This document shows positions 14,701 through 23,604 of a stretch of 46,247 nucleotides of DNA, piece after piece. The notes under the pieces were generated by a model, which was given only the letters and a program-made list of their open reading frames with translations, did not search any database and was not told the origin of the DNA. Position numbers and translations under genes: made by a program. Each line of letters opens with the position of its first letter. Within the stretch, counting starts at the first letter, position 1. The stretch comes from Acidobacteriota bacterium (GTDB lineage Bacteria; Acidobacteriota; Blastocatellia; Chloracidobacteriales; Chloracidobacteriaceae): assembly GCA_016208495.1 (NCBI GenBank), contig JACQXX010000026.1, forward strand, positions 1 through 46,247, read 5' to 3'.

Positions 14701-17700
14701 GCAGCTTGAGGTTTTCATCGCGAGCAATGTTAAAAATGGCCCGAACTGAAGCAAACATTTCGGCTTGCTTGACGGTGTCTACGCCCAGGTCGGCTTCCAG
14801 ATCGAGGTCAAGATCGAGCATTTCCGGCGGATAGCCGGTCTTTTCAGCGGCCAGGGCCATCACTTTTTGGGTGACTTCGTCGTGAACCGGTTCTGGCGCG
14901 GCAACTGGCGCTTGAGCGTGAACCGGGGCTACAACCACCGGGGTTGGTGCCGCTGGTTCTGAAGCTTTCAAATCCGGACGCCGATCATAGACAAACTGAA
15001 TGACGTGTTTGAGCGTCGGGAAGTCGCGTAATTTGAGGTTTTCATCGCGTGGAATGGTGTAGGCCGCACGAATCGCCGCAAACATTTCAGCCTGTTTGAC
15101 GGTGTCAACACCCAGGTCGGCTTCCAGATCAAGGTCCATATCGAGCATGTCAATCGGGTAGCCGGTTTTTTGAGCCGTCAGTTTCAGCACTTCTTCGCGA
15201 ACTGGATCAATCGTTGCCACCGCGACGACGGGTGCCAGAGCCGGTGCCGCGCCAACACCAGAAGGCATGGAAACGACTCTCGCCGGAAGTGGTGGCAGTT
15301 CAACCGCTTTGAGATCGGGACGCCGATCATAGACAAACTGAATGACGTGTTTGAGGGTCGGGAAGTCGCGCAGCTTGAGGGTTTCCTCGCGTGGAATGTC
15401 ATACGCCCCGCGAATCGCCGCAAACATTTCGGCCTGTTTGACGGTGTCAACACCGAGGTCGGCTTCCAGGTCAAGATCTAAGTCCAGCATATCCACGGGA
15501 TAGCCGGTCTTTTGGGCGGCCAGGTTAAGCACTTTTTCTTTAACCAGGTCAAAGACCGGAAGCGGCGTTGCAACCGGGGTAAATTGCGGTGCCGCCAGAA
15601 CCGGTTCGACCTTCGGAGGTTCAATTTTGGCCGCTGGTTGAATCACTGCCGGTGCGGGTGACGGTTGTGACATGGCCGGTTGCGCCCAGGAAGTCGCCGG
15701 TGCATTGACAATCGGTTTCGCGGCACCGGTATGCAGCGGCACGGCTGGCGTTCCCTGGTCTTTAATGCGCAGGGTGCGGTTGACCACTTCCATTTCGGCG
15801 GTTTGATAGCCTGACACGAAACTCAGCCATTGATTGAACTGATTCCGATCAAAGATCCGATATTCATACCCGAGCGCATCGGGCGCACGGTGCATGCCAT
15901 CGGCGGTTGGAATCCAGCGAATCAGCGTCATGCTGATTTGTGAGCCAAACCCGGCGCCCAGCCGGAGGGCATATTGAACCGGGTAGGCGCCGCCTTTCGA
16001 CAGATTGAGCACGCCCAAATCCGGGTCAACTTCTTTAAAATTGGCGACCGGCGGCACAATACCGGTTTCAATCGCTTTGATCCCGATGACGTCTTCAATT
16101 CCGACGCCCATCGGATGGCCGGTAAAGCCTTTGGTATTGGCGATCACAAGCTGGCTGGCATGGTCGCCAAAGACCTGCCGGAGGGCATGGACTTCGGCCG
16201 CCGCGCTGCCACCGCGAGCCGGGGTGTAGGTCTCGTGCGAGACAAACACGGTCTGCGGTGCGATCTGGTGGCGGTTAATTCCGGTGCGGGCTTCGGCCTG
16301 GGAGACCAGCTTTTCCATCACCATGCAGATATGGTTGACGTCGAGTCGGGTGCCGTGGAAGGCGCTGTTGGCCGTGGCCGTGCTGAGGACTTCGCAAATC
16401 GGCTGGATGCCGCGTTCGCGGGAGGCTTCGGCACTTTCAATCACAAAGGACGCCGCGCCCATCCCGAGAATCATCCCGTGACGACGACGGTCAAACGGGG
16501 TGGCGGCTTCTTCGACCACATCATCGGTGGCCGCCGCGCCCGTGGCGAGAAATCCGGCGCCAAACCATTCCATCAGATTGTCGGAGGTCACATCATCAGC
16601 GGCCACCACAACCACCCGTCGGCAGCGACCGGAATGAATCCAGTCTTCGGCCAGGGCAACGGCTTGCGTGGTGCTGGCGCAGGCGGAGTTAATCGCGGTG
16701 TTTGGCCCACGGGCGCCGATCAATTCGGCAAATTGTGAATGACCCATGGCCAGAACCCGGAACAGGAATCGGCGATCAAACTGGAACGGCGCGGCTTCAA
16801 TGGCACGGTTGAGTTCGCCAATCCGGCGATCAATTTCAAGGGCAATGGTGGTTGCCTGGCCATCCAGGCGCGAGCGCAGACTGGTCAACATTTCCAGTTC
16901 CTGGTGCCGGGCGTGATCTTCCCAGTAGTGGGTCAAACTCGACGCAAATGAGTCATAGCCTGGAAACGCCGAGGCAAAAATCACGCCGGTTTCATCACGC
17001 AGGGCTTCGGGCAGCCCCCACCGGTCGGGGAGTTGCGTGCCTTTGGTGGTGGTTTTGTACCGCAACACCAGTGGAATTCCGGCATCGCGCAGGGCGTCAA
17101 TCCCGGCGCCAATGGCGAGTTGTGTCACTTCATCCAGGGCCGCCAGCCGGTCCGCTGGGATGCCGAAATCGTGTTCCAGATCAATGATTCCAGCTCTGGC
17201 CGCCAGCTTCACCACTTCCGAAGCGCTTTCAATCGCTTCAAAGCGGGCGCCGGCATCACTCTTGACCAGCCGGGTGATGTGTTTTTCGACCATCAACCGC
17301 CGGTATTTGGCTGGAATGACATCAATAAATTGTTCGCCGCGTAAAATACGGCCCAGATTGGCTTCGTCAAACACGCGTTCAACGCCGGGCAATCCAAGCG
17401 CGGCACCGGAAATAACGACCAGTTCCTGGGCGGCGCGAGCGGGTGTGGCCTGGCCTTGATACAGGTGCATGCCGCGTTCAAGGAATTCGGCAAAGAGTTT
17501 GCCAAGCTCCACATAGGTTTGATTTGCATTTGGTGTGCTCATACCTGCTCCACGAGTGACAGCCGCGGTTGGTATTCCAGACGGCGTCGGGTGAACCGGC
17601 GCGGCGGCAGTCAAATTCACTGATGGTTGGGCGGGTGCGGAAATCGCCGCTGTCGCCTGGGTGACAACTGGCTGGGCAACGGGTTGGGGAACTCGCCCGG

Positions 17701-20488
17701 CACCCAGACCGGCGGCATACAGCCCGCACAAAGCCTGGTTAAACGAAGCAACATCACCGGTTTTCGGATGATTGGTGGCCAGCGAAATCACATCTGGATG
17801 GTGACCCAGTACATCATCCACAAACCCTTGCAGGGCTTTTTTCGGGCCGACTTCAACAAAAATTCGGGCGCCGGCTTCATAGAGCGTGTGCAGTCCTTTG
17901 ACGAATTGCACGGGGGAGGCCACCTGTTTGGCCAGAATGTCGAGCATCTCTGATTTGACATTGGGACCGGTTGGGTAGAATTCGCCGTTGATATTGGCCA
18001 CGGTCGGAATTTTCGGAGATCGCATGGTGAGCCGTTCCAGCGTCTGGCGGAGCGGACCGCTTGCCGGGGCGACAATCGTGGTATGAAACGCGTGACTGAC
18101 CGGGAGCGGCACACAGTTGTATCCAGCTTCTTTAAAAAGGTGCTCGGCCTGGGCCACCGCCTCGCTGATGCCGCCGATCACGGCCTGAACGTTGCTGTTG
18201 ATATTGGCAATCACCACATACCCATCAACAGTTTTTAAGATCCGTTCAATTTCTGGAAGCGGCGCAAAAACCGCGGCCATTTTGCCGTTGTCGCCCATTG
18301 AAACTTTGGTCATTTCGCGGCCACGGGCACTGACGGCTTCGAGGGCATCGGCAAACGGCATCGCTTCAGCGGCCACCAGCGCCCCGTATTCACCCAGGCT
18401 GTGGCCCATCACCATATCGGATTTGATGCCATAGCTGGCCATCAATTTGGTAAGTGCCGAATCAACCGCCAGGACCGCTGGCTGGGTAATGGCTGTCTGG
18501 CGCAGATCCTTTTCGGCCTGGGCGACGGCGGCTTCATCAGCCTGTTGCACAAAAATGTAATCGGATAACGATTTTCCACCGAGCAACGGGGTCATGACCT
18601 TATCGGCTTCAGCAAAGACCTCAGCCACCACTGGTTCGATGTCGCGCAGGTGCTGGAGCATGTTGACGTATTGCGAACCCTGCCCGGTGTAGAGAAACGC
18701 GACTTTTGGCGCCGGGCCGCTGCCGTGAAACACACCCTGCGACCGCAACGCTTTCCACATGGCCGGGTTGTTGGTTTCGAGGGCTTTGAGCGCCTTTCCG
18801 GCTTTGTCGGCCAGGTCTTTGGCATCGGCATAGTCAATCGCGATGCGTTCCGGGGCTCGGAGGTCAGCTTCGGCTGGAGCTTCGATTTCTGGCGCATTTC
18901 CGGCCTGGGCTGCGGTTTGCACGGCTTTCAGGCGTTCGATCAACGCGGTGCTTGACGTGCCGCCAAGGACCAGAGCCCCCCGGAACGGCGCTCTCAGTTC
19001 AGCCGTTGAGCCTTTCGCGGGCACAGTTTCAATGCCGGAAACCTGGACTTTTTTCGGTTTCAGGCGGCCTGGAATATATTCTTCAAAGACAGCATGAAAG
19101 TTGGTGCCACCAAACCCAAAGGCGCTGACGGCGGCCCGTCGAACACCACACGCCGGCGTTGGCCAGGGTTTGAGTTCGGTGTTGACATAAAATGGCGAAT
19201 GGGCGAAATCAAGATTTGGATTCGGTCTATGGAAGTTGAGGCTTGGCGGCAGCACTTTTTCGTGCAAGGCCATGATGACCTTCAACATCCCGCTGGCCCC
19301 GGCGGCGCCTTTGAGGTGGCCGATGTTGGATTTGACCGAACCCAGCGCGATGGACTGCGTGGCAGGTCCAAACGGGGTAAAGACGTCAATCAGGCTTTGG
19401 ACTTCGACCACGTCACCGACTTTGGTTGACGTCCCGTGGCCTTCGATCAAGGTGGCCGTGGCTGGCGAGAGCCCGGCATTTTTCCAGCCGCGTTCGATGG
19501 CAATTCGCTGGCCGATTGGATTTGGAGCCGTAATGCCTTTTCCACGTCCATCGCTGGAGCCACCCATGCCGCGCATGACCGCATAAATCGTATCGCCATC
19601 GCGTTCGGCGTCTTCGAGGCGCTTGAGCACAAAAATGGCGGCCCCTTCACCCATCACAAATCCGTCCGAACCGTCTGCATAAGGCCGGGTGCCGGTCGCC
19701 GACAGGGCGCCGATCTTGCAGAATTTCACAAACGTGGCGATTCCCATGTTGCGATCAATTCCGCCGGTAATCACGGTGTCGAAATCACGTTCAACCAGAC
19801 CTTCAATCGCGGCACTCATGGCCGCCATGGCTGAAGCACAGGCCGCATCACAGACATAGTTTGGGCCGTGGAGGTTAAACAGATTGGCGACACGACCCGC
19901 GATGCAGTTGGAAAGCTCGCCCGGCATGGTGTCTTCCGTGATGTTGGGGAAGAACTCCTGGGTGTTGGCATGAAATTGCTGGAGGATCGTGGCGCGAACA
20001 TCCGCTGGAAGCGCCGCAAACGCCGGGGCGTTGCTCAACTCGCGGGCAAATTCAGGATGGGCCAGCCGGGTTGACGTCAAATAGTGACGCTCACCGGCCA
20101 TGGCATTCCCGAAAATAACGGCAGTGCGTTCCAGGTCGAGTGGTCGGTTGGGGTATCCAAAACTGGTCAGTGCTTCGTGGGTACATTTTACCGCCCATTT
20201 TTGGGTGTCATCCATTGACTGGCTGACACGCGGCGGAATCGGCAAATGCCAGGCAATCGGATCCCAGGCACATTCACGAACCCAACCACCGATTTTGGAA
20301 TAGGTTTTATCTGGTACTTTCGGATCGGCGTCATAATACACCGCCGGATCCCAACGGTCGGGGGTGACTTCCGAAATCGAATAGCGACCACCCTTTACAT
20401 TGGCCCAGAAGGTCGAGGCGTCGGGTGCATCGGGGAGTGCGGCACCGATTCCGACGACGGCAATTGCACGGTAAGCTGTATCTTCCAT
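11717..20488 (-). CDS. type I PKS / PUFA-synthase-like megasynthase: KS-AT-KS-ACPx4-KR-DH
   Basis: A 2923-residue multidomain synthase resembling the PfaA-type synthases of polyunsaturated and other secondary lipids. KS1 (about 1-460) has C217 in DAACASAM plus EGHGTST and NIGHLKGA. The acyltransferase (about 590-900) has S697 in GHSLGE. A divergent second KS (about 1030-1560) has C1270 in NSACASTT, SHETYT and FTGHPMG, so it may be active. Four carrier domains follow at about 1640-2050, separated by Ala/Pro linkers; each has LGVDTVKQAEMF, with Thr at 1682, 1796, 1905 and 2008 in place of Ser. A ketoreductase has TGAAGSIV and Y2516 in TDYSSAND, and a hotdog dehydratase ends the protein with H2662 in DHQIEGTPVLPG. 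No enoyl reductase, thioesterase or phosphopantetheinyl transferase is seen. Start at 20488 has GGAAG upstream. Product unknown. Confidence 0.9.
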   Translation of the reverse strand: MEDTAYRAIAVVGIGAALPDAPDASTFWANVKGGRYSISEVTPDRWDPAVYYDADPKVPDKTYSKIGGWVRECAWDPIAWHLPIPPRVSQSMDDTQKWAVKCTHEALTSFGYPNRPLDLERTAVIFGNAMAGERHYLTSTRLAHPEFARELSNAPAFAALPADVRATILQQFHANTQEFFPNITEDTMPGELSNCIAGRVANLFNLHGPNYVCDAACASAMAAMSAAIEGLVERDFDTVITGGIDRNMGIATFVKFCKIGALSATGTRPYADGSDGFVMGEGAAIFVLKRLEDAERDGDTIYAVMRGMGGSSDGRGKGITAPNPIGQRIAIERGWKNAGLSPATATLIEGHGTSTKVGDVVEVQSLIDVFTPFGPATQSIALGSVKSNIGHLKGAAGASGMLKVIMALHEKVLPPSLNFHRPNPNLDFAHSPFYVNTELKPWPTPACGVRRAAVSAFGFGGTNFHAVFEEYIPGRLKPKKVQVSGIETVPAKGSTAELRAPFRGALVLGGTSSTALIERLKAVQTAAQAGNAPEIEAPAEADLRAPERIAIDYADAKDLADKAGKALKALETNNPAMWKALRSQGVFHGSGPAPKVAFLYTGQGSQYVNMLQHLRDIEPVVAEVFAEADKVMTPLLGGKSLSDYIFVQQADEAAVAQAEKDLRQTAITQPAVLAVDSALTKLMASYGIKSDMVMGHSLGEYGALVAAEAMPFADALEAVSARGREMTKVSMGDNGKMAAVFAPLPEIERILKTVDGYVVIANINSNVQAVIGGISEAVAQAEHLFKEAGYNCVPLPVSHAFHTTIVAPASGPLRQTLERLTMRSPKIPTVANINGEFYPTGPNVKSEMLDILAKQVASPVQFVKGLHTLYEAGARIFVEVGPKKALQGFVDDVLGHHPDVISLATNHPKTGDVASFNQALCGLYAAGLGAGRVPQPVAQPVVTQATAAISAPAQPSVNLTAAAPVHPTPSGIPTAAVTRGAGMSTPNANQTYVELGKLFAEFLERGMHLYQGQATPARAAQELVVISGAALGLPGVERVFDEANLGRILRGEQFIDVIPAKYRRLMVEKHITRLVKSDAGARFEAIESASEVVKLAARAGIIDLEHDFGIPADRLAALDEVTQLAIGAGIDALRDAGIPLVLRYKTTTKGTQLPDRWGLPEALRDETGVIFASAFPGYDSFASSLTHYWEDHARHQELEMLTSLRSRLDGQATTIALEIDRRIGELNRAIEAAPFQFDRRFLFRVLAMGHSQFAELIGARGPNTAINSACASTTQAVALAEDWIHSGRCRRVVVVAADDVTSDNLMEWFGAGFLATGAAATDDVVEEAATPFDRRRHGMILGMGAASFVIESAEASRERGIQPICEVLSTATANSAFHGTRLDVNHICMVMEKLVSQAEARTGINRHQIAPQTVFVSHETYTPARGGSAAAEVHALRQVFGDHASQLVIANTKGFTGHPMGVGIEDVIGIKAIETGIVPPVANFKEVDPDLGVLNLSKGGAYPVQYALRLGAGFGSQISMTLIRWIPTADGMHRAPDALGYEYRIFDRNQFNQWLSFVSGYQTAEMEVVNRTLRIKDQGTPAVPLHTGAAKPIVNAPATSWAQPAMSQPSPAPAVIQPAAKIEPPKVEPVLAAPQFTPVATPLPVFDLVKEKVLNLAAQKTGYPVDMLDLDLDLEADLGVDTVKQAEMFAAIRGAYDIPREETLKLRDFPTLKHVIQFVYDRRPDLKAVELPPLPARVVSMPSGVGAAPALAPVVAVATIDPVREEVLKLTAQKTGYPIDMLDMDLDLEADLGVDTVKQAEMFAAIRAAYTIPRDENLKLRDFPTLKHVIQFVYDRRPDLKASEPAAPTPVVVAPVHAQAPVAAPEPVHDEVTQKVMALAAEKTGYPPEMLDLDLDLEADLGVDTVKQAEMFASVRAIFNIARDENLKLRDFPTLKHVIGFVYDKRPDLKVTAAPAPVQPVAAPVAEAAPAVDEVTQKVLDLAVEKTGYPPEMLDLDLDLEADLGVDTVKQAEMFASVRGMFDIPRDENLKLRDFPTLSHVIGFVYDKRPDLKGNVTAQSTAPSTSAAATVAVTTPATPKTMSLDAAAAIPRRVPVPILRPALTDCKPTGVRLEAGTRVIVMPELGDVTEILCQKLANRGVEVLKLDNLSDAASLTDQIQTWLEAGPIHGVYWLPALAVEDNLFDMHLEQWRAELEVRVKYLYATMRVLYDQIQAAGTFLVSAVHLDGQHGYGPTGARAPLGGAVTGFTKAYKRERTEALVKTVDFQPDTSADEIAETLIAETLTDPGAVEIGYAEGNRWTVGLREIPVENGEPGMELNQDTVFVVTGAAGSIVSAITTDLAVASGGTFYLLDLVPEPDRHNPDIPRLANDKDNLKRDIFERLKARGERATPAMVEKELAALERASAALTAIQAIEAAGGTAHYFSVDLRDAESVGNAIDAVQEQQGRIDVLLHAAGLEISRFLKDKEPREFDLVFDVKCDGWFNLLRSIGQMPLGATVVFSSIAGRFGNGGQTDYSSANDLLCKTTSSFRTTRPNTRGIATDWTAWSSIGMASRGSIPKMMELAGIDMLAPEAGIPFIRRELISGSRRDEIVVAERLGLLMDEFDATGGLDVEAINQQLAEHREAGNVGPMIGNVTGFGLHTGLTIETTLDPKEQPFLFDHQIEGTPVLPGVMGMESFAELAAVLFPDRSVASVENVDFLAPFKFYRHEPRTIKLVAKFQTDGEDILAFCRLIGTRTLPNQPTPQETVHFTGTVRLTRQPLPEDLEQPATEAEATVNAEDIYRIYFHGPAYQVLEKIWKWEDCVAGQFAAELIENHRPMELETQLTPRLIELCFQTAGIWEIGETGHMGLPLHVDRVLKLRTGENVSGRQVAIIRRDTENNGFDGVVCDGEGNVFLYLQGYRTVEFTANDEAQVALIRTVLS

Positions 20489-20512
20489 AAGGTTTCTTCC
20501 AGAGAATGGGGA

Positions 20513-20685
20513 TTTAGGGTTCAGGGTTCAGGGTTTGGGGTTCGGGGTTTAGGGTTCAGGGTTCAGGGTTTATGCTGCTCCGAAATGATTGCTTTTTGTC
20601 CTTTTCGTCTTTTTTGTCCCTTTTATTGAGTTCAGGAAGACCAAACCCTGAACCCTGAACCCCGAACCCTAAACCCCGAACCCTG
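20513..20685. repeat. inverted pair of GGGTTCA heptamer arrays
   Basis: Arm 20513-20571 consists of GGGTTCA, GGGTTTA and close variants; arm 20641-20685 carries the complementary CCCTGAA units. The 70 bp between are pyrimidine-rich (TTTTTGTCC, TTTTCGTC). The pair fills the 201-bp gap between the acyl-CoA dehydrogenase and megasynthase genes and would form a stable hairpin in a joint transcript. Confidence 0.9.
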
Positions 20686-20689
20686 CTGT

Positions 20690-22357
20690 TCACTGTTTCC
20701 GGTCATAGATCGCATCGGCGACCAGGTCCATATCGGCAACCATTCCAGCCTGAGCGCGGTAAATGGCGGCGCATCGCAGGCTGGCTTCAAAGGCCGGCAT
20801 TTCGGCATCACTGACGCCGCCGGCGCCGGCAATCCAGCGCATGCCATCTTGAGCCAGTTTGAGTGCGACTTCGCGGGCATTCACCCGGCTCATGGCCGCC
20901 TGGGCCGCAGCGTGAAAGCGATGTTCGGCTTTCGGGTTGAGCAGTTTATTGGCGGTGGCCACGGCGCGTCTGGCCAGGGCTTCGGCGCCTTCAGCCAGTG
21001 CAATCAGCTCACCCAGGCGGAACAAAATGTGTTGATACCGGGTGAGTCGAGCCGTGCGGGCGCGTTCCAGGATTTCAGCCAGCGCGTGCAGCGCCAGGGC
21101 GACGACATTGGCCCCGACCTGCGGATTGGTTTGATGGAGGGCCTCCATCGCCTTGGCTTTGTCGTGATAATGCTGGCCACGGGTTTTTAAGTGAGCCTGC
21201 CACCGGTCACGGCTGATGGTCATTTCCATGATTTCGGAAGTGCCTTCATAAATGGTTGTAATGCGCACGTCCCGTTTATATTTTTCGACCATGTATTCTT
21301 TGGTATAGCCATAGCCGCCCAGGGCCTGGATGGCGGCATCCGCGGCGGCGTTCCCGGCTTCGGTCGCCAGATATTTGGCAATGGCACCCTCGGTGTTGAG
21401 GTTGGCTTCACCGCTGGCCAGCCGTTCGGCGGTGGCTTCGATATAGGCGCGTCCGGCTTCGAGTCGGACGACGTGTGGAACAATCAGTTTGTGGGTATAG
21501 CCCTGTTTTTCAGAGAGTGGCGCACCGGCTTGAATTCGCGTCGTGGAGTAGGGAATCGCGCGATCCATTGCTGCCCAGCCGCCGCCAAGTCCAAACGCAG
21601 CCACCATTAGGCGTGTGTAGCCAAACACGTCCTGAGCCTGCAACAAGCCCTGGCCTTCCACGCCGCCAACCATATTTTCAAATGGAACAAAGACTTCGTC
21701 GAGTGCGAGTGCCGCCGTGTTGCTGGCCCGGATCCCGTGTTTGTCTTCCGGTTTGCCGTGGCTAAACCCTTCCTGATCTTTGGGAAGGACAAACCACGTT
21801 GGGCCGCCCGGAGCATTGGCCAAAATGGTGTAGACATCGGCCACGCCGCCGTTGCTGATCCATTGTTTATTGCCGTTGAGCCGATAGCCGATGACTTTGC
21901 CATCTTCTTCGACCGGTCGGGCGGTGGTGCGCAGTGACCCAAGGTCGCTTCCGGCTTCGGGTTCGGTGGCGCCATAGGCATAGAGCACACCGTCTTCGGC
22001 AATTTTTGAAAGCCAGGTCATTTTTTGGTCTTCGGTGCCTCCGGCCAGAATTGGGTCGCTTCCCAAAAACGTCGCCAGCACACCGGTGGCAATTCCCAGG
22101 TCAAACCGGGCCATGGCTTCACAAATTCGATAAATATCAATGGCATCGCCGCCCATTCCACCATAGGCTTCGGGGACAAATACCAGTTGAATGCCAAGGT
22201 CGGAACCGATGCCCCGAACCACGTCGGTCGGGAATTCATCGCGTTCGTCAAACCCGATCAGATCATGGTCTGAAACCTGAGCTGCAATGTAGTCTTTAAA
22301 TGCCTTGAGCGTCATCTCAAGGGTTTCCTGGTCAAGTCCTGTGGTTGCGATTTGCAT
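20690..22357 (-). CDS. acyl-CoA dehydrogenase with long C-terminal extension
   Basis: A 555-residue flavoprotein. Residues 1-400 form the standard acyl-CoA dehydrogenase fold ([37 protein letters not shown]) with catalytic base E371 in [12 protein letters not shown]. About 150 further helical residues follow, as in very-long-chain enzymes; plain family members are near 380 residues. It should oxidise an acyl-CoA to the 2-enoyl-CoA using FAD. Lying between the PFOR pair and the lipid megasynthase, it may instead act on an acyl product of that pathway, or run as an enoyl reductase; nothing in the sequence proves this. Start ATG 22355-22357 has AAGGTG upstream and is preferred to a GTG 24 bases earlier. 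Confidence 0.92.
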   Translation of the reverse strand: MQIATTGLDQETLEMTLKAFKDYIAAQVSDHDLIGFDERDEFPTDVVRGIGSDLGIQLVFVPEAYGGMGGDAIDIYRICEAMARFDLGIATGVLATFLGSDPILAGGTEDQKMTWLSKIAEDGVLYAYGATEPEAGSDLGSLRTTARPVEEDGKVIGYRLNGNKQWISNGGVADVYTILANAPGGPTWFVLPKDQEGFSHGKPEDKHGIRASNTAALALDEVFVPFENMVGGVEGQGLLQAQDVFGYTRLMVAAFGLGGGWAAMDRAIPYSTTRIQAGAPLSEKQGYTHKLIVPHVVRLEAGRAYIEATAERLASGEANLNTEGAIAKYLATEAGNAAADAAIQALGGYGYTKEYMVEKYKRDVRITTIYEGTSEIMEMTISRDRWQAHLKTRGQHYHDKAKAMEALHQTNPQVGANVVALALHALAEILERARTARLTRYQHILFRLGELIALAEGAEALARRAVATANKLLNPKAEHRFHAAAQAAMSRVNAREVALKLAQDGMRWIAGAGGVSDAEMPAFEASLRCAAIYRAQAGMVADMDLVADAIYDRKQ

Positions 22358-22404
22358 AGTTTCACCTTTCGGAAAAAGCACTTCATCTTCGGTAATACCA
22401 ATGA

Positions 22405-22551
22405 GGGTTCAGGGTTCAGGGTTGCGGGGTTCAGGGTTGCGGGGTTCAGGGTTTTCGAAATTTATGTCCTTTTCGTCCTTTATGTCCTTTATGTCCTTTT
22501 GATCTTTTTTGTCTTTTCCCTGAACCCTGAACCCTGAACCCTGAACCCTGG
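22405..22551. repeat. inverted pair of GGGTTCA arrays with TGTCCTTTA core
   Basis: Arm 22405-22452 is GGGTTCA-type, with some GGGTTGC units. Arm 22518-22551 is CCCTGAA-type. The core between them repeats TGTCCTTT(A/T) in 9-bp steps. It has the same design as the pair at 20513-20685 and occupies the gap before the acyl-CoA dehydrogenase gene. Confidence 0.9.
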
Positions 22552-22576
22552 TTTTCAAACCCTGACCCCCGATCCC

Positions 22577-23590
22577 TCAAATAAGCACCCCGGTTGGATC
22601 AGAGCGCCAGGATTGCAGCGCTTTCATATAGTTGGCGCGTTCAAATGCAGTCGGTTCCGCCACGTTTTTCTGGCTCATGCTGCCCTGCATCTGGACAATG
22701 GATTCATATTCGCGTTCTTCCATCCAGCGCGTGAGATCGGTCACAATTTCATTGATCCGTTTAAACCCGTGCTGGAGCAGTTCAGAGGTAATCATGGTGA
22801 CCTTGGCCCCGGCCATCATGCCCTTGAGCACATCTTCATGGGTGTGGACGCCGCTGGTAATCGCCAGATCAACCGGCACGCGACCATAAAGAATTGCCAC
22901 CCAGCGCAGAGGCAGACGGAGTTCGTTGGAATTGCTGAGGACCAGGTGCGGGACCACTTCCAGGTTTTCCAGATCAAAGTCCGGCTGGTAAAACCGGTTG
23001 AAGAGGACCAGTGCATCGGCGCCCTGGGTGGCCAGTCGGTGGGCCATATTGGCCGTGGCGCTAAAGTATGGGTTGAGTTTGACCGCGAGCGGCAGCGAAA
23101 TGCTTTGTTTGACCTCGCAGACAATGTCCAGATACATTTGTTCGACCACCGTGCCGGTAATGTGCGGGTCGGTTGGAATGTAATATATATTGAGTTCCAA
23201 CCCTTGCGCGCCGGCCTGTTCAATCTTTTTGGCGTAATCAACCCAGCCACCCGTCGAAATCCCATTCAAACTGCCGATGATTGGAATGTCGGTTGCCTCG
23301 CGGGCCCGGGCAATCAGATTGACATATTCATCTGGACCGAGATTGTACGCCGACGGTTCTGGAAAATAACTCATGGCTTCGGCATAACTTTCTGAACCAT
23401 AGGCTAAGTAATGATCCAGACGATGGCTTTCGTGGGTAATTTGTTCCTCAAACAAAGAATACATGACAATGGCTGAGGCGCCGGCGTCTTCCATTCGGCG
23501 AATAGTATCCAGCGTTCTGGACAGGGGTGATGCCGATGGCACCACCGGATGTTTTAATTTGAGTCCCAGATAGGTCGTTGACAGATCCAT
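22577..23590 (-). CDS. dihydroorotate dehydrogenase-like FMN protein
   Basis: A 337-residue TIM-barrel protein of the class often annotated dihydroorotate dehydrogenase-like. It opens [20 protein letters not shown] and keeps [26 protein letters not shown] and the late-barrel [11 protein letters not shown] of FMN-binding barrels. The usual catalytic Cys/Ser loop of true PyrD is not obvious, so orotate synthesis is doubtful. The start is 14 bp after the stop of the pyruvate:ferredoxin oxidoreductase gene, which implies one transcript. Such genes commonly sit beside nifJ-type oxidoreductases, and a role in electron transfer or metabolite repair for that enzyme is an inference from context. Its stop lies directly beside GGGTTCA-type repeats. 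Confidence 0.88.
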   Translation of the reverse strand: MDLSTTYLGLKLKHPVVPSASPLSRTLDTIRRMEDAGASAIVMYSLFEEQITHESHRLDHYLAYGSESYAEAMSYFPEPSAYNLGPDEYVNLIARAREATDIPIIGSLNGISTGGWVDYAKKIEQAGAQGLELNIYYIPTDPHITGTVVEQMYLDIVCEVKQSISLPLAVKLNPYFSATANMAHRLATQGADALVLFNRFYQPDFDLENLEVVPHLVLSNSNELRLPLRWVAILYGRVPVDLAITSGVHTHEDVLKGMMAGAKVTMITSELLQHGFKRINEIVTDLTRWMEEREYESIVQMQGSMSQKNVAEPTAFERANYMKALQSWRSDPTGVLI

Positions 23591-23604
23591 ATAACGCGTC
23601 CTCC

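Noticed and set aside
11462-16738. Long + strand frames opposite the megasynthase, up to about 317 codons
   Set aside because: They mirror the codon bias of the real gene, lack family features and overlap conserved catalytic domains.
20513-20685. Telomere-like or plasmid-origin iterons from the GGGTTCA arrays
   Set aside because: Arrays occur in several unrelated gaps with different units, and no replication gene is present.
22577-23590. True PyrD supplying the pyrimidine pathway together with pyrR-pyrB
   Set aside because: It is 14 bp from the PFOR gene, far from pyrR-pyrB, and lacks an obvious PyrD active-site loop.
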